Shown: in pieces, positions 19,690-31,217 of the stretch
Position numbering within the stretch: position 1 is the stretch's first letter
Layout of the letters: each line of letters begins with the position of its first letter
Origin: Nectonema munidae
Lineage: Eukaryota; Nematomorpha; Nectonematoida; Nectonematidae
Direction: 5' to 3'
Length of the DNA: 64,000 nt
Assembly: GCA_030549495.1 (NCBI GenBank)
Contig: JAUIRK010000858.1
Span: forward strand, 322,501 to 386,500
The notes under the pieces: generated by a model
The model's input: only the letters and a program-made list of their open reading frames with translations
Database searches by the model: none
What the model was told of the DNA's origin: nothing
Translations under genes and position numbers: made by a program

Positions 19690-20515
19690 AAGTTTTTTGA
19701 GGGTACCACTTTTATAGGAGGTGATTTGCAAAAAAACTACAAAACAAATATTTCAAATTTTGAATAGATAGGTTCCTATAGTTATGTATATTGTATATCT
19801 CCAAATTTGTTCGAAATTTTTTTTAGTTTTCGAGTAATTAGCGTAAAACAGATTATACTCATCAGGACTCTATACAAAATTTCACAACTCATCAGAACTT
19901 TTTGCACCTTTAGATCCTTTGGCTATATATTATATATATATACCTTTAGCGCCTAGCTATTACCATAGTAAGTATACACCACACCTATAAGCACTAGCGA
20001 AAATAGTGATGCACTCAGTCAAATTAAATATTAACTCTTCTAAACACACAAATGCTAACTATCTTTAGTGTATGCCTCTTTAAAATTAATATCATCAAAC
20101 TTAAACACACAAATGGGAGCATACATAAAAGTGCCTCACCCGCTATGTGGTTATGTAATATGTATATATATAAATATTAAATAACATATTTGTACCAAAT
20201 TAAATTCTCCTGTAATATATACAATATTCATAGAAGTGAAGAATAAAACAAAAAAGTGTGGGAGTGTGATACGATTATAGAAGATTGTGTTGGATAAACT
20301 CATATTGATTATGTGTCATATCCCTATCTCGAAAATATTAGAATAGATATACGATTGACGGATAAATCAGTGCAACCCTGGTTTTATGCACTTCACGTCA
20401 GAAAAGTTAATTCAGTCTTCCTTTAGTTTATTGCCTAATCTTTCTTCCACCATTGAAAACTCATTTTGTTCTGTTAATTTCATTCATATTCATTATTACA
20501 TATAAGATTTTTATT
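19690..20515. other. AT-rich intergenic stretch with TA-rich microsatellite
   Basis: Contains a TATATATATATA run near 19927 and no supported gene. It ends with a pyrimidine tract and CTAG at about 20516-20520 that could be a splice acceptor for the next gene. Confidence 0.4.
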
Positions 20516-20562
20516 TCTAGACTAAGATGTAGCTCAAGTTATCCTTTGTCACGCGCAAAATT

Positions 20563-21606
20563 ATGTTCTTTAAAAAATGCAGTGCATTCTCTGGCTTACT
20601 TAACATTAAAAGTGTGAAAATAGCGTATGTAGATCGTTCATTCAACAAATTTTCAACATATGAAATTTCTTCGTATACCAGAAAAGAAAGGTGCGCCTCT
20701 CAAAATCTGCTTCAAGTCAATACGGATCACGGACTTTCGTACTTGGGGCCTTTTAACAAAAATTTTCCCTTGCCTGGACATTCGGGTTTCGATTTGCCTT
20801 GGAAAAATATTAAAAAATTCAGCGAAAAAGCTGTATCCGAAATGATACTTCCTTTAAACGATAAATTTGTGTTGAATAAGCTTCTAGCTTTTTCGAAAAA
20901 TGAACTTCAACTGAAACTTGTGAATGAATTTTTAAAAAATGTGAAAAAAGAGAAAATACGATTAACGAAAGAAGTTTTGTATAATAGTTTGAAAGCTTCT
21001 ATCCTTTATTCGGTTTTTCCAACGTGTCCTGATTTGTTGCGAGAGCTTCTCTGTGATACCCTAAACACAAACCTCAATACCGTCTTCGGTAGCGGTGCTG
21101 TTTCTGTCATACTCCTCTCTTTGCCAACACCTAAAAAAAGGTATCAAAGTAGTCCCAAAACGTTTTCAAGCTATTCTGAAGCTATCAACATGTACTTTAA
21201 AGAAGCTTCCGCTAAAATTTGCCAGCAAATAATGGTGTGCGGTTTTCAATACATATCTGTGCCTTTTGCTAGCTTCAATTCAGCAAAAGTGCAAAATATT
21301 AGGGAATCATTGCAAAACCTCGACTTCAATTCACTTGAAAAGTCTCAAACGTCAACTTATGCATCTAATTGTTTCTTGAAAAAGGCTGTGAAACAGAAGG
21401 ATTTTTTGCAAAGCATTAGATCCATAAAAAATTTTAAAGATGTCTTTTCCGAGGAAATAGACTTCTTCAATTCCAAATATATCATTTTTACAAACGCCTC
21501 TTTTGAACTCTGCTTGCTGAACGTCCTCTTCAATAAGCACGGCATTGAATTGAACACCGAAGATATTTTGTCAACTTATAACGAAGAGTTTAATGACTCG
21601 GATTGA
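20563..21606 (+). CDS. MMADHC: MMADHC-like cobalamin trafficking protein (CblD family), divergent
   Basis: Intact single-exon frame of 347 codons. In family members MMADHC (CblD) receives processed cobalamin from MMACHC and directs it to methionine synthase in the cytosol or methylmalonyl-CoA mutase in mitochondria. Seen: LGPFNKNFPLPGHSGFD at about 60-78, matching the family's GPF...LPGxxGFD segment; TCPDLLRELL near 155; a segment like the family's FxxxAxxICxxLxxxGY (MYFKEASAKICQQIMVCGF) near 210-228; and IIFTNASFE near 308, matching its IFTNA block. The first ~50 residues are basic and Ser-rich, compatible with a mitochondrial leader. An in-frame TAG lies about 30 bases upstream of the chosen ATG. 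It is longer and much more divergent than vertebrate MMADHC (about 296 residues), so it may be a fast-evolving orthologue or a paralogue. AATAAA follows at 21707. Confidence 0.7.
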   Translation: MFFKKCSAFSGLLNIKSVKIAYVDRSFNKFSTYEISSYTRKERCASQNLLQVNTDHGLSYLGPFNKNFPLPGHSGFDLPWKNIKKFSEKAVSEMILPLNDKFVLNKLLAFSKNELQLKLVNEFLKNVKKEKIRLTKEVLYNSLKASILYSVFPTCPDLLRELLCDTLNTNLNTVFGSGAVSVILLSLPTPKKRYQSSPKTFSSYSEAINMYFKEASAKICQQIMVCGFQYISVPFASFNSAKVQNIRESLQNLDFNSLEKSQTSTYASNCFLKKAVKQKDFLQSIRSIKNFKDVFSEEIDFFNSKYIIFTNASFELCLLNVLFNKHGIELNTEDILSTYNEEFNDSD

Positions 21607-21706
21607 TCTTACTTTATTTATTCACAAACAAAAATACTTGCTTAACTTTTCTTTTCTTAGAATCAAGGACATTGTATTTTTGCATTTATCCAATACTATT
21701 GAGTGG

Positions 21707-21712
21707 AATAAA
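21707..21712 (+). promoter_or_regulatory. polyadenylation signal of the MMADHC-like gene
   Basis: AATAAA about 100 bp after the stop codon, followed by T-rich DNA. A second AATAAA lies at 21896. Confidence 0.4.
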
Positions 21713-21789
21713 TTGTTTAATTAAACTATTTTTACATATTATTTTGTCTACTCTATTTGATTTTTCATTAAAAATGTGGAATTAACCTT

Positions 21790-23300
21790 GTATGATGCTT
21801 ATATTTAAAAATATTTTATTATTTTATAAAAATTACCCCATTAAGCAAAAAAATAGAACTTTCTGATGATAACTTGCATTTTATAAATTCATCATAATAA
21901 ATGATAATAACATAAATCTCTTCCATTAGCCAAAATTGGTTTTTTTACTCAATAAATATGAAATTTTTTAAGATTATAGGCGTATTTTTCAATTTTTACA
22001 TTTATTTAGATATATTTTTTAATTTAAAATTTTTATTAAATTTAACATAATCTAATGACCTCTCTGTGCAAAGTCTGGTTCAGAAACATACCATAAAGAA
22101 TACGCTTTTTGATTATTTTTTTATTGCAAAATTATGCTCTTCTTTTGACATGAAAGTTGTTAGGGAGCGTTCACATACGATGTCAACCAATTTTTGCTCG
22201 TTTTGTCCCCCTTCCCCTCTCTTGTCACCTTTTTACTAGATCTCTTTATATTACCTAATTCAACTTTTTACCCCCCTCCACCTCCCCTGAAGTTTTAGTT
22301 GTCATACAATAAATTTTAATAAATAGGGTTCTTTTCGGTCAAAGTAATAAAATTAAAGCATGCCTACATTTATCAATATATACATTCAAATTTAATTTCT
22401 CTTTAATGAATCAGTCGAAATATATATAATAATAAAGGACCTTATTTTTAAAAAAGTGTTGTATGAAGTGAAGCGTCTTTCTGGAATTTCTCATTTTTAC
22501 TTCAATTCTTATTGTACCTACTCTGTTTTTTATTCGAACGCCTATATTGTTTTGTTTACTTAGCAATTACTTTACTGCTGTTTTCAATGTTATGATAGTG
22601 TGCTTGTCAAATTTTATTATGAATTGAATAAGTTTTGTATATTGTTAGTGATTTTTCACCGATCACATTTTAAAATGCCGTTACCGATGTTTAACTGATA
22701 CCGATACTAAGAAAATTTTTTAAGTACAATCAAGCTTTTCTAATCCAAAGCTAGTTGGAGAAACAATTTTGTCCCATTTAGACTATTTTTCTATTTTTAC
22801 AAAATACCCTAAATAGTTAGTTATTTTTTAAGACCTTGAGTGTCTAATATTCTAGCATTCGACTATTTATATAAGACACCCCGCAACAACAATAAAAAAT
22901 CTGTTAAGTTGCATTTTCTATATTCGAAATTGTTTCACTTTAAACTATGCACACTCTTGTGAAAAAAATTATGTTGAAAAAGCTACCTAAGCGTTCAAGA
23001 TTGAGTTCTTTAACAAAAGTGTTAAATACTTATAGTTAGACGAATCGATGAAATTGAAAAAGACTTTAATTGAAATCTGTGATGATAAGATATTTGGAGT
23101 TTAAGATTGTCTACAGAGCTTTAAAAGATTAACAAGTTTAAAGTCGTACGAAGTATGTTAAGAAATTTTATCTGTAAAAAGTTGCATTGAAAATGGGAAA
23201 CTGAAATTTACGAACAAGTTAGAAAGTGAAACATTTTTCGCCAGTAATCTTCATTGTGAAAAAAAAGGAAAATTATTGAGAACAAGGTTATAAGAGAGAC
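21790..23300. other. AT-rich intergenic stretch with a C-rich repeat scrap
   Basis: At 22158-22320 GGGAGCGTTCACATACGATG is followed by patches of CCCCC(T)CC, the look of an old MITE or transposon end. I could not find its partner terminus. No gene is seen. Confidence 0.35.
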
Positions 23301-23400
23301 AAGTTGTCGATTCCTGATCGTGACTATCCTTACAAACTGTCTAGCTATGGAAGAATATTCTTCCCTTAGATACGATCTCGATAACTGAAAAAAGGAGTAA
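23301..23400 (+). repeat. tRNA-derived SINE, family B, copy 2 (5' truncated)
   Basis: Shares TCGATTCCTGATCGTGACTA, CTAGCTATGGAAGA-ATTCTTCCCT and TAC/GCGATCTCGATAACTGAAAA with the copy at 16353. The A-box half is missing. Confidence 0.7.
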
Positions 23401-24120
23401 AATTTCAAATGAATATCGGAATTTATAAAAATTTAAAAAAATAATTATTCCTTCCTCATTATCCCCTCTCCAAGGGTGTGTCTTTTGCCAAATATTTTTG
23501 AAAAAAACTCAAGCTTAAAATATGCATTTAAAGTTTAATCCAATTTTAGATTGTTTAGGTATTGCACAAAACAAGCTTATCATTTTATATTTTTCTGATA
23601 GATGGTGTTAAAATTTGCTCAAATGTATTGACAAAACTAAAAAGTATTCCTTTTTTATAAAGAAAAACTTTACAATTGAAATATAAATATTGTTTTATAT
23701 TTTATTGGTTTAAAGCAATTTTTGATCAAGGTGTACTTTATTTTTCTTTGATTAGAAAATTTCTTTCTATAATTTTCAATCATCTGTAATATGTTTTGAT
23801 ACCTTTTTTTAATACAAGCCGAATGAATGTAATCGGAAGCCAATTTTACTCCTCTTCTCGCATTATCATTTACTACAACGATATTTGAGACAACTTCACG
23901 GTTATTGATAAAATTTTCGACATGTAAATATTTAATAAAAGAACATGAAGAGTGTACAAAGTATGTAAAAGCATGCTAAACAGCCCGTGATGCTTAAGTA
24001 TAATTGTAACTTGTCAAAACACTAATTAGATTTCCCCCCCCCCCCTTAAAATTTAATCTATCAAGATTTTTGGGAATTTTTTGTGATCGTCTGGGTAGGT
24101 TTTCTACTTCTTCATGAGGC
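23401..24120. other. AT-rich intergenic stretch
   Basis: No gene seen. A run of about 13 C lies at 24030. Confidence 0.4.
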
Positions 24121-24122
24121 AC

Positions 24123-25745
24123 TTAAACATCTTCAGGTTCACAAACTTCAAAGTTTTCCAATGCTTTAATTGGTTGTTGAACTTCAGTTTGTTCCAACAA
24201 AATAACATCTCCATCACTGCATTCTCCAATCTCGTTTACAGAAGGAGCTAAGTGGCGAGTTGGAACAGTAAGCTCGTTACCAAGACAGTTTCTAACATTT
24301 GCGTAATGCGGATTCACTTTAATTAAGTCTACAATTTCAACGCCAAAATCATATTTCGACGCTTTAACGTTTTTTTTCTTCAGAAAAGCTTGCTTTGAGT
24401 TGGTATCCATTGAATGTACGGCGTTGGAACTTAAATATCCTCATAGGGCGTCTCGTTTGTAGCCGTTGACAGAAGTGAACGTATTCTGTGTAAAGCTAAA
24501 GGAACCGCATCTTCCCGTTTTGAAATTGGTAGATTCTCGGAATCCAAGTAGCACTCTATGGCCTTCCATATAGTTGAGTTGAAGCGTTCCACTTATCCGT
24601 TCCCTTGAGGATTATAACTTGAAGTTCTACCCTGGCATATTCCTAAAGAGAACAAAAAGTTTGCAATTCGCTTGACATGAATCAGATTCCTCTATCAGAA
24701 TGAACAAATGCAGGATAACCCAAAATAGCGAAAGGCTGGGATAAGCATGCTTTAATTGAATCAGCAGACATATCCTTTTTTGCAGAGGCAAATGGATGGC
24801 ATGAGTATTCGTCTACTATGATTGGTAAATATCTTTACCCAGAACAAGATGGCAAAAGCCCTTTAAAATCCATTGTTAATCTTTCCATGGTTGAGTGGCT
24901 TTGATTAAATCAGTTTTAGGAGGTGTGAAATATCTTGGCTTGAAAACTTTTACATGTTTTGTAGTAAGAAATTGCCTACTTTATTTCTTCAATTGAAAAA
25001 GGAAGATTCTTAAAACGCACGAAATGAGCCATTCTTGAAACATCTGAATGACAATCCTTTATCAATTTGATCCAATGTTTGTAACTGATCAATCAAGGAC
25101 AAGCTACGTGAAAGAGTGTCAGCTACTTTGTTATTGCTTCCTGGACGGGATATTATGTCAAAATTGAAACTTGCCATTTTAACCCTTCTATTAATTCTCT
25201 CATTCTTTACTTTTGAATACTTTTCTTGGGGGGAGGGGGCATAAACTTCATGGACTTTTGATCAGCTATCAGTGTAAAATGTTTGCCAAGTAATAAATGG
25301 CTCCATCTACGCATTGTTTCCACAATTTAATGCGCTCTTTTCACTTTTCTGCAAACTTTTAGAAAAAAAAGCAACTGGCCTTCCTTTCTGACTTAAATCT
25401 CCCAAAATGCTGTGTTCACTAGCTTCTGTTTCAACTCGTCAATGGCTATCAATACAGAATTCTCTATATTTTTTTTTAAAAGATCAAAAGCATCTGCAAA
25501 CTTTTTAGAAAGTGAGAAAATTTTACAATGTATAAATGATCTTATCTTCGCTGAATAATTTTTTACCCAATACGAATAATATGAAAATAAACCTTCAATA
25601 CGTTTCTTTGATTACAAATCATTAGGAAGTGGTAAATCTCTTAAGCCCTGTAATCTATCAGTGTCAACCCTAAAATTTCTTTGAGATATTAAACATCCTA
25701 AAAACTTAATAGAATTGGTAGAAATCTTACTCTTCTCTTCAATGT
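24123..25745 (-). pseudogene. Ty3/gypsy retrotransposon pol remnant (RT end, RNase H, integrase)
   Basis: Read on the minus strand from 25745 down, broken frames give FLGCLISQRNFRVDTDRL and WVKNYSAKIRSFI (end of RT), GRPVAFFSKSLQKSEKSA and DIISRPGSNNKVADTLSRS (RNase H and its tail). Next come AFVHSDRG and SYNPQG (integrase core) and RSLLSTATNETPYE, then the C-terminal end with NCLGNELTVPTRHLAP (open at 24123-24410). The domain order RT-RNase H-integrase is that of Ty3/gypsy. Many stops and shifts make it non-functional. No LTR was recognised at either side. Confidence 0.8.
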
Positions 25746-26555
25746 AAGATCAGTGGTGGATCCAAGGGGGGCCTCATGGGCCTAGGCCTATCCTATGAAA
25801 AATGATAACTACCAACCAACCGATAAAGATACGCTCTCAATTGCTCATCTCTTATATTCACACACCCTTTCGACTCTTCTTATGACACTCTAATGCTTAC
25901 TTTCCAAGCTAACACTGATGTTTACATCAATGGTTTTTCCGCCATCGACCTCTTCCTTCGTTATATCTTACTCCATCAAACTCTTTATAATCATTTAAAA
26001 CTATTGTTTCGTTCAAGTTGTGTAATGGCGTAAATGTTTAATTTTGTCATAACCTTCATTCGTACCCTCCTTTTATTATTGTTTCCTAACACTTTTCTCT
26101 TTCTTAACTTCTCACTTATTCTTCTTACTAACATTTTCTGCCTTCAATCCCAAAACACCCGTACCTTTTGAAAAAAATATCGTCAATATTCTATGATATA
26201 AAAAAAATACTATGCTGCCATCCACTCTTTCACTTTTTCTCATCTTAATGTCTTTATTTCTTCTGCTTCTTCTTTTTCGTTTTCTTCAGTTGTGACACTT
26301 TAACGACGCTAAGCACAAACTTTTTGGTGAAGCCGTACGCCAGCTTTCGGATCTTATTTAGATCTACAAGTTGTTTCAAAACCAACCAACCTCACGCCTT
26401 TACTTCTCTCTGATCTAAGTAAAAATGTCTGAATTTTTTTCTACTCTTTCTTCTTAAATATAAATTTTTGTTGTAAAGAGTCAAAAAACATTCACAAGAC
26501 TGGTTAATTTTTCTTTTTTTTTTAATTAATTTATGTCCGTATGATTTTAAAAGTT
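25746..26555. other. intergenic stretch with a hAT-like terminus at 25751
   Basis: CAGTGGTGGATCCAAGGGGGG at 25751 looks like a hAT terminal repeat. No matching inverted end or duplication was seen. The rest has no recognised gene. Confidence 0.35.
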
Positions 26556-28867
26556 GATAATATTATTGACATAGCAAAAAAGGTGATATTAAGGCCCTTC
26601 TCTCCAGAGAAATCTCTAAAGAAAAATTACGCGAAGCCTTAATCTTAATTGTGAAAAGCAAAGACAATGTACAAGACTTAAACAATAAAGTTGATAAAGT
26701 ACTTGACGAATTTAAATCTGTCAAAACACTTATAGCAACTTTTGGTCATAAAATAGAAAAGCAACATGTTCCCTTTACCCCTAAAAAACATATTCGGATG
26801 TTCTTCAACAAAGTAAGGATACTTCAAATAAAACTTTTGATTCAACGAAATCTCTAGCCGTACCGATTTTTTTTGTGGGAGAAAAAAATGGAAAACACCA
26901 AGGATTGTATAAACGATAAAAATAAACCCAGGTTTGAACAAGCTTCGTTTAAACGAAACCTGTAAGAATATAAATTCTGTTTGCAGGTTTTCTGGTGCTG
27001 ATCATAGTTCCTCAACATGTACAGACAAAGTATATCGTTTTGTATAACTTGTTCCAAGATAAATATTGATTGTAACCATGTTTGCAACTCTTTTAACTGT
27101 ACATCTTTAAAAAGCCTAAGAGAAAAAAGGGATTTATTTAACAAAAATTCTTTAGATTTATTAATAATAAGTGTGTTGAAAATGAATACCAATCAAATAT
27201 CATTATCTGAAGGTATATTTAATAATAATATTGATATACATAATGCATTACAAGATATTTATGAAGATTTTAATATTGAAGCGTCTACCTTTACTGTTAT
27301 AGATAATCTTAAAAGTAGGTGTAATTGCTTAAGTATTAATATTCAATCGTTAAATTTCAAATATGTAGAACTCAACATGATTTATGAACTCTGTTATTTC
27401 ATCCCCAATAGCAGTAGTCAATCTGCAAGAAACTTGGTTTAATTATGATATGAATCTGTATCCGATAGATAATTATAAGTTTGTTCATATAAAAAGTAAA
27501 ATTAATTCACATGGTGGATTAGGGTTTTATGTACATGAGTCAATGGATTTTGTAGTTATGAATGATTATAAAGTTCATCAGTTTGAATTAGCTTCTATAA
27601 AAATAAAACTAAACAACTCAACTACTGTTTCTATGTTTAATGTTTACAGACATCCTAATAAACAATGAGAGAAAAAGTTCATTGATGAATTTAATAATTT
27701 CTTAATGAATTTACACAAAAGTAATATTAATATCATTGCTGGTGATTTTAATATGAATTTACTGTTGATAAAAAAGAATAATAATGTTAATAGTTTTTTC
27801 ACTGAAAAAATATAATTAAAACAGAAGTATTATAAAAAAAAGTATTTGATAGTAACAAATTTGTTAAATTGGTGTCTGAAGTATGCTGGACTGACATTGT
27901 TTATGAACATACAGACAATGTGGAGTTACTTACATCTATTATATTAGAACGATTATTTTCATCTCTTAGCCGTTAGAAGCATGAATGCCAGGTTTAAAGA
28001 ATTTAAGCATAGTAAATGCCCCTGGGTCTCAGAAGAACTCCTAGAGTTAATTAAAACAAGGGACAAACTACATAAATTATGTAAAAAATCGACAGGAAGC
28101 AATTCTCCTGGAGCTGTAGCTGAAGTTTTCAATCATCAATTTGCTAAATTCGAACTTTCACAAGATGATGAAAAGAATTTAAATAATTTTTCTTTTTTTA
28201 CAAATTCTGTCTTTTCTTTTAACGAAATCACTGTTAATGATATACTCTTAACAATTCAAAGAAAAAGAATGTGAAGATTTTTATGGCATTTTTATGAAGA
28301 TTGTTAAGTCAATAATTAACTATATCTGTGTTACACTTTATCATATATTTAACTCTTGTATTTCGAAAGGGATATATCCTGAAATTTTCAAAATAGGTAA
28401 AGTTGTTTCTATTTTAAAAAAAGGCTCTCCAAACTCTGCCGAAAATTACCGTCCAATAACGCTTATTCCAACTATATCTTAAATTTTTGAAAGAATTCTT
28501 TTTTTTTACAAATTGATTGATATTTTGTTTAAAATTGTCTCTACTATGAGAAGCAATTTGCCTTCAGAAAAAGTTGCTCAAATGAAAATCTACATTCATT
28601 GTTAATTAATAAAATTATAGAAAATTTGGAAAATAAGTCGGATACAATTGCCATATTTTTGGATCTGACTAAAGCGTTTGATTCTATAAGGTATAGCTTA
28701 TTATTATTATGAAAATTGAAATCATATGGGTTTGATAGCTTGTCATTGAAGCTTGTGAAAGAATATCTCATAAACCGGAAACAGTTTGTATCAGTCACGA
28801 ATTGCTCGTCCAATTTTGTTGTTTTGAATTGTGGAGTTCCACAAGGGTCTGTGATGGGCCCACTTAT

Positions 28868-31217
28868 ATAATAATAATAATAATAATTTATTCATTTACA
28901 CAAGAGCAAAATTACATGAGGAATAAAGGACTTCATAAATTTATACACACATTCATTTAAATAAGAGAAGAAAAAAAAATGATAAATCTTTAGAAAACTG
29001 CAAATTTTCATCACCAGAATGACGAAAAAATTTATTCAATGAAGAGTTTGAAGGTTATATATATTCAATTCACTGAAGATCACTTTAGAGGAGAGAAGAC
29101 AAAGGGATAAAACTATCCATCGAGATGACTGATCTCCAAAGTTTATACTACACATATTTTAAAAAAAAACAGAGGGAAAAAAAGACAGCAATAATGAAAA
29201 TATTTTTTACATATTGAGATTATTTAATATGTTACATATATATATATATAATATGTATATACAGCCTAAAAATGATAAATAATATTTAATTTAATGTATT
29301 GTTATTATATAAAATTTTATATTTGGATATATTTAAAGGAGAAGAAAAGTGTAGTGAAGTTATTTTAGTAGTAGTTTTACCACGGATTTTCGAAAAAATT
29401 TTTTGTTGGAAATATTGAGTTTGTTTAACAATTTATTAGCAAGATTCAATGTCCGAAAGTAAATGTTTCTGAAATTAGAATTTTCATTAAATCTCGGAAT
29501 GTGCAATTTACTATATTGTCTGGTTAGATGATCATGAACTGAACTATTTGGAACAAAAAGACCGTGATATTCTCCTCGTTTTACATATTGTTTATAATAA
29601 AACATGAGGGATGAAACTGAGTTAATTTGATATATATTTAAAATTTTGATTTCCTGATCACTTTTTTCGTTTATGAATTTGTAAAATTTTTTCATTAACT
29701 TTGATAGTTTTACCAGATGCGTTTGATTGTTAGAGCCCCATAATAGGTTTGCATAACTTAAGTGTGAAAATACATGGGAATAATAAAGGGTCTTTCGTGC
29801 ATTAGTAGGTAAGTAAGTTTGCAATTTTTTCAGGCAACCTAAAATTATAGAGATTTTTATGCAAATATTATTAATATGAGTGAAAAAGGAAAAATTTTCT
29901 TCTAGTGTTACTCCAAGAAATTTTATTCGGCTAACTCTTTTGATACTAACATTATTCAAATAAAAAGATGGGGTAGAGTTTACTGGTCTTTTGGAAAATA
30001 TTATAAAGTTACTTTTCTCATGATTAATTTTTATTTTATTAAAATCACACCAATTAGTAATGTTTTTAAGTGAAGCTTGAATGGCATGATGATCAGAATT
30101 TTTTGTATTAAACATTAGAGTTAAATCATCTGCATACATGATAAGTTTGCTATGATTGTCTAAACACTTGTGTATGTCATTTATGTAAATTAAAAACAAT
30201 AGCGGACCTAAGATTGATCCTTGAGGAACACAAGACTTAGAATAATAGCCGTCGGAATAAAAATTATTGAAAAATATAAAATTTTTTCTAAAAGATAAAT
30301 AGTCCTGGATCAAATTATAAAAACAGCCTCTGATGCCCAACTTTCTAATTTTATATAGTAAGATATGGTGATTCACAGTATCGAACGCCTTAGAAAAGTC
30401 TAAGAAGAAACATAACAATTTAGCTTTTTGTTCATAAGCTGTTGCTACAGATAATGATAGTTCTGATAGGGCATCCGTGGTTGATTTATTAGGCCGAAAA
30501 CCAAATTGATGTTTATAGAAGAAATTTATTTTGTTAAGATAGTTACTCAATTTCGTAAAAATAACTTTCTCAAAAATTTTAGCAAAGCTTGATAACAAAG
30601 AAATAGGTCTATACGAGCTGAATATGGTAGGTTGTTTATTAGGTTTCAGAATTGGCAGAACTTTTGCAATTTTTAGTTTGTCTGGAAAAATACCTTGTTG
30701 TATAGAAGAATTGAATATATGAACAAGAATATTACGGATGATAGGCAAAATATATATAAGTAATTTCAAGTTTATTTCATCTAGGCCCGAAGATTTCTTG
30801 TTATTCAAACTGCTCACAGCTATATTTATATCATCAATTGTGATTTTACTAAAGTAAAAAGAAGATAATTGAGACGGTAAAAAAGACTCTAGGTAAATAA
30901 AAGAACTTTCGAGGTTCGATTCGTCTGGTTCTAAAGAAAAGATATCTGTGAAACCTTGAATATCCAAATCAATATTGGGAGCAGTTGCTTTATTTTTCAT
31001 CAATGTGTTCAAGACAGGCCATAGTGATTTATGATCACATGTAGATAGCTTTGAACAGTAATACTGCGATTTTGTATGATTAACTTTAATTTTGTAATTT
31101 TTCACAACATTTTTATAACGGAATTTATTATGAAATGAAGGGTTTTTTCTAAATTTTTTATAGTAACGAATTTTTAGACGATTTAATGCAGCTAATTCTT
31201 GTGTATACCAGGGTAAA
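28868..31217 (-). mobile_element. 5'-truncated non-LTR retrotransposon (LINE) nested in another LINE
   Basis: Its 3' end, on the plus strand at 28868, is a (TTA/ATA)n microsatellite tail. Its truncated 5' end lies at about 31217, in the linker between endonuclease and RT (PNLPWYTQELAALN). It interrupts the plus-strand LINE exactly between that element's GVPQGS and YADD-box blocks, so it is the younger insertion. Confidence 0.85.
29360..31105 (-). CDS. reverse transcriptase of the nested LINE
   Basis: 581 codons, open throughout, but lacking the N-terminal endonuclease because the element is 5' truncated. The RT blocks are in order: SSGLDEINLKLL (near 105), ILKPNKQPTIFSSYRPISLL (near 155), FGFRPNKSTTDAL, FLDFSKAFDTVNH (catalytic Asp), CVPQGSILGPLLF, YADDLTLMF (catalytic Asp pair) and KINHEKSNFI, then the thumb FLGVTLEENFSF. 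The C-terminal ~150 residues are the usual variable tail of CR1/Jockey-type LINEs. The first Met at 31105 is internal to the original protein; coding similarity extends up to about 31215. The open frame and intact catalytic Asp residues suggest insertion was fairly recent. Confidence 0.88.
   Translation of the reverse strand: MKNYKIKVNHTKSQYYCSKLSTCDHKSLWPVLNTLMKNKATAPNIDLDIQGFTDIFSLEPDESNLESSFIYLESFLPSQLSSFYFSKITIDDINIAVSSLNNKKSSGLDEINLKLLIYILPIIRNILVHIFNSSIQQGIFPDKLKIAKVLPILKPNKQPTIFSSYRPISLLSSFAKIFEKVIFTKLSNYLNKINFFYKHQFGFRPNKSTTDALSELSLSVATAYEQKAKLLCFFLDFSKAFDTVNHHILLYKIRKLGIRGCFYNLIQDYLSFRKNFIFFNNFYSDGYYSKSCVPQGSILGPLLFLIYINDIHKCLDNHSKLIMYADDLTLMFNTKNSDHHAIQASLKNITNWCDFNKIKINHEKSNFIIFSKRPVNSTPSFYLNNVSIKRVSRIKFLGVTLEENFSFFTHINNICIKISIILGCLKKLQTYLPTNARKTLYYSHVFSHLSYANLLWGSNNQTHLVKLSKLMKKFYKFINEKSDQEIKILNIYQINSVSSLMFYYKQYVKRGEYHGLFVPNSSVHDHLTRQYSKLHIPRFNENSNFRNIYFRTLNLANKLLNKLNISNKKFFRKSVVKLLLK

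Noticed and set aside
27017..27442. 141-codon frame as an independent gene
   Set aside because: It is part of the degraded plus-strand LINE (Cys-rich and endonuclease start).
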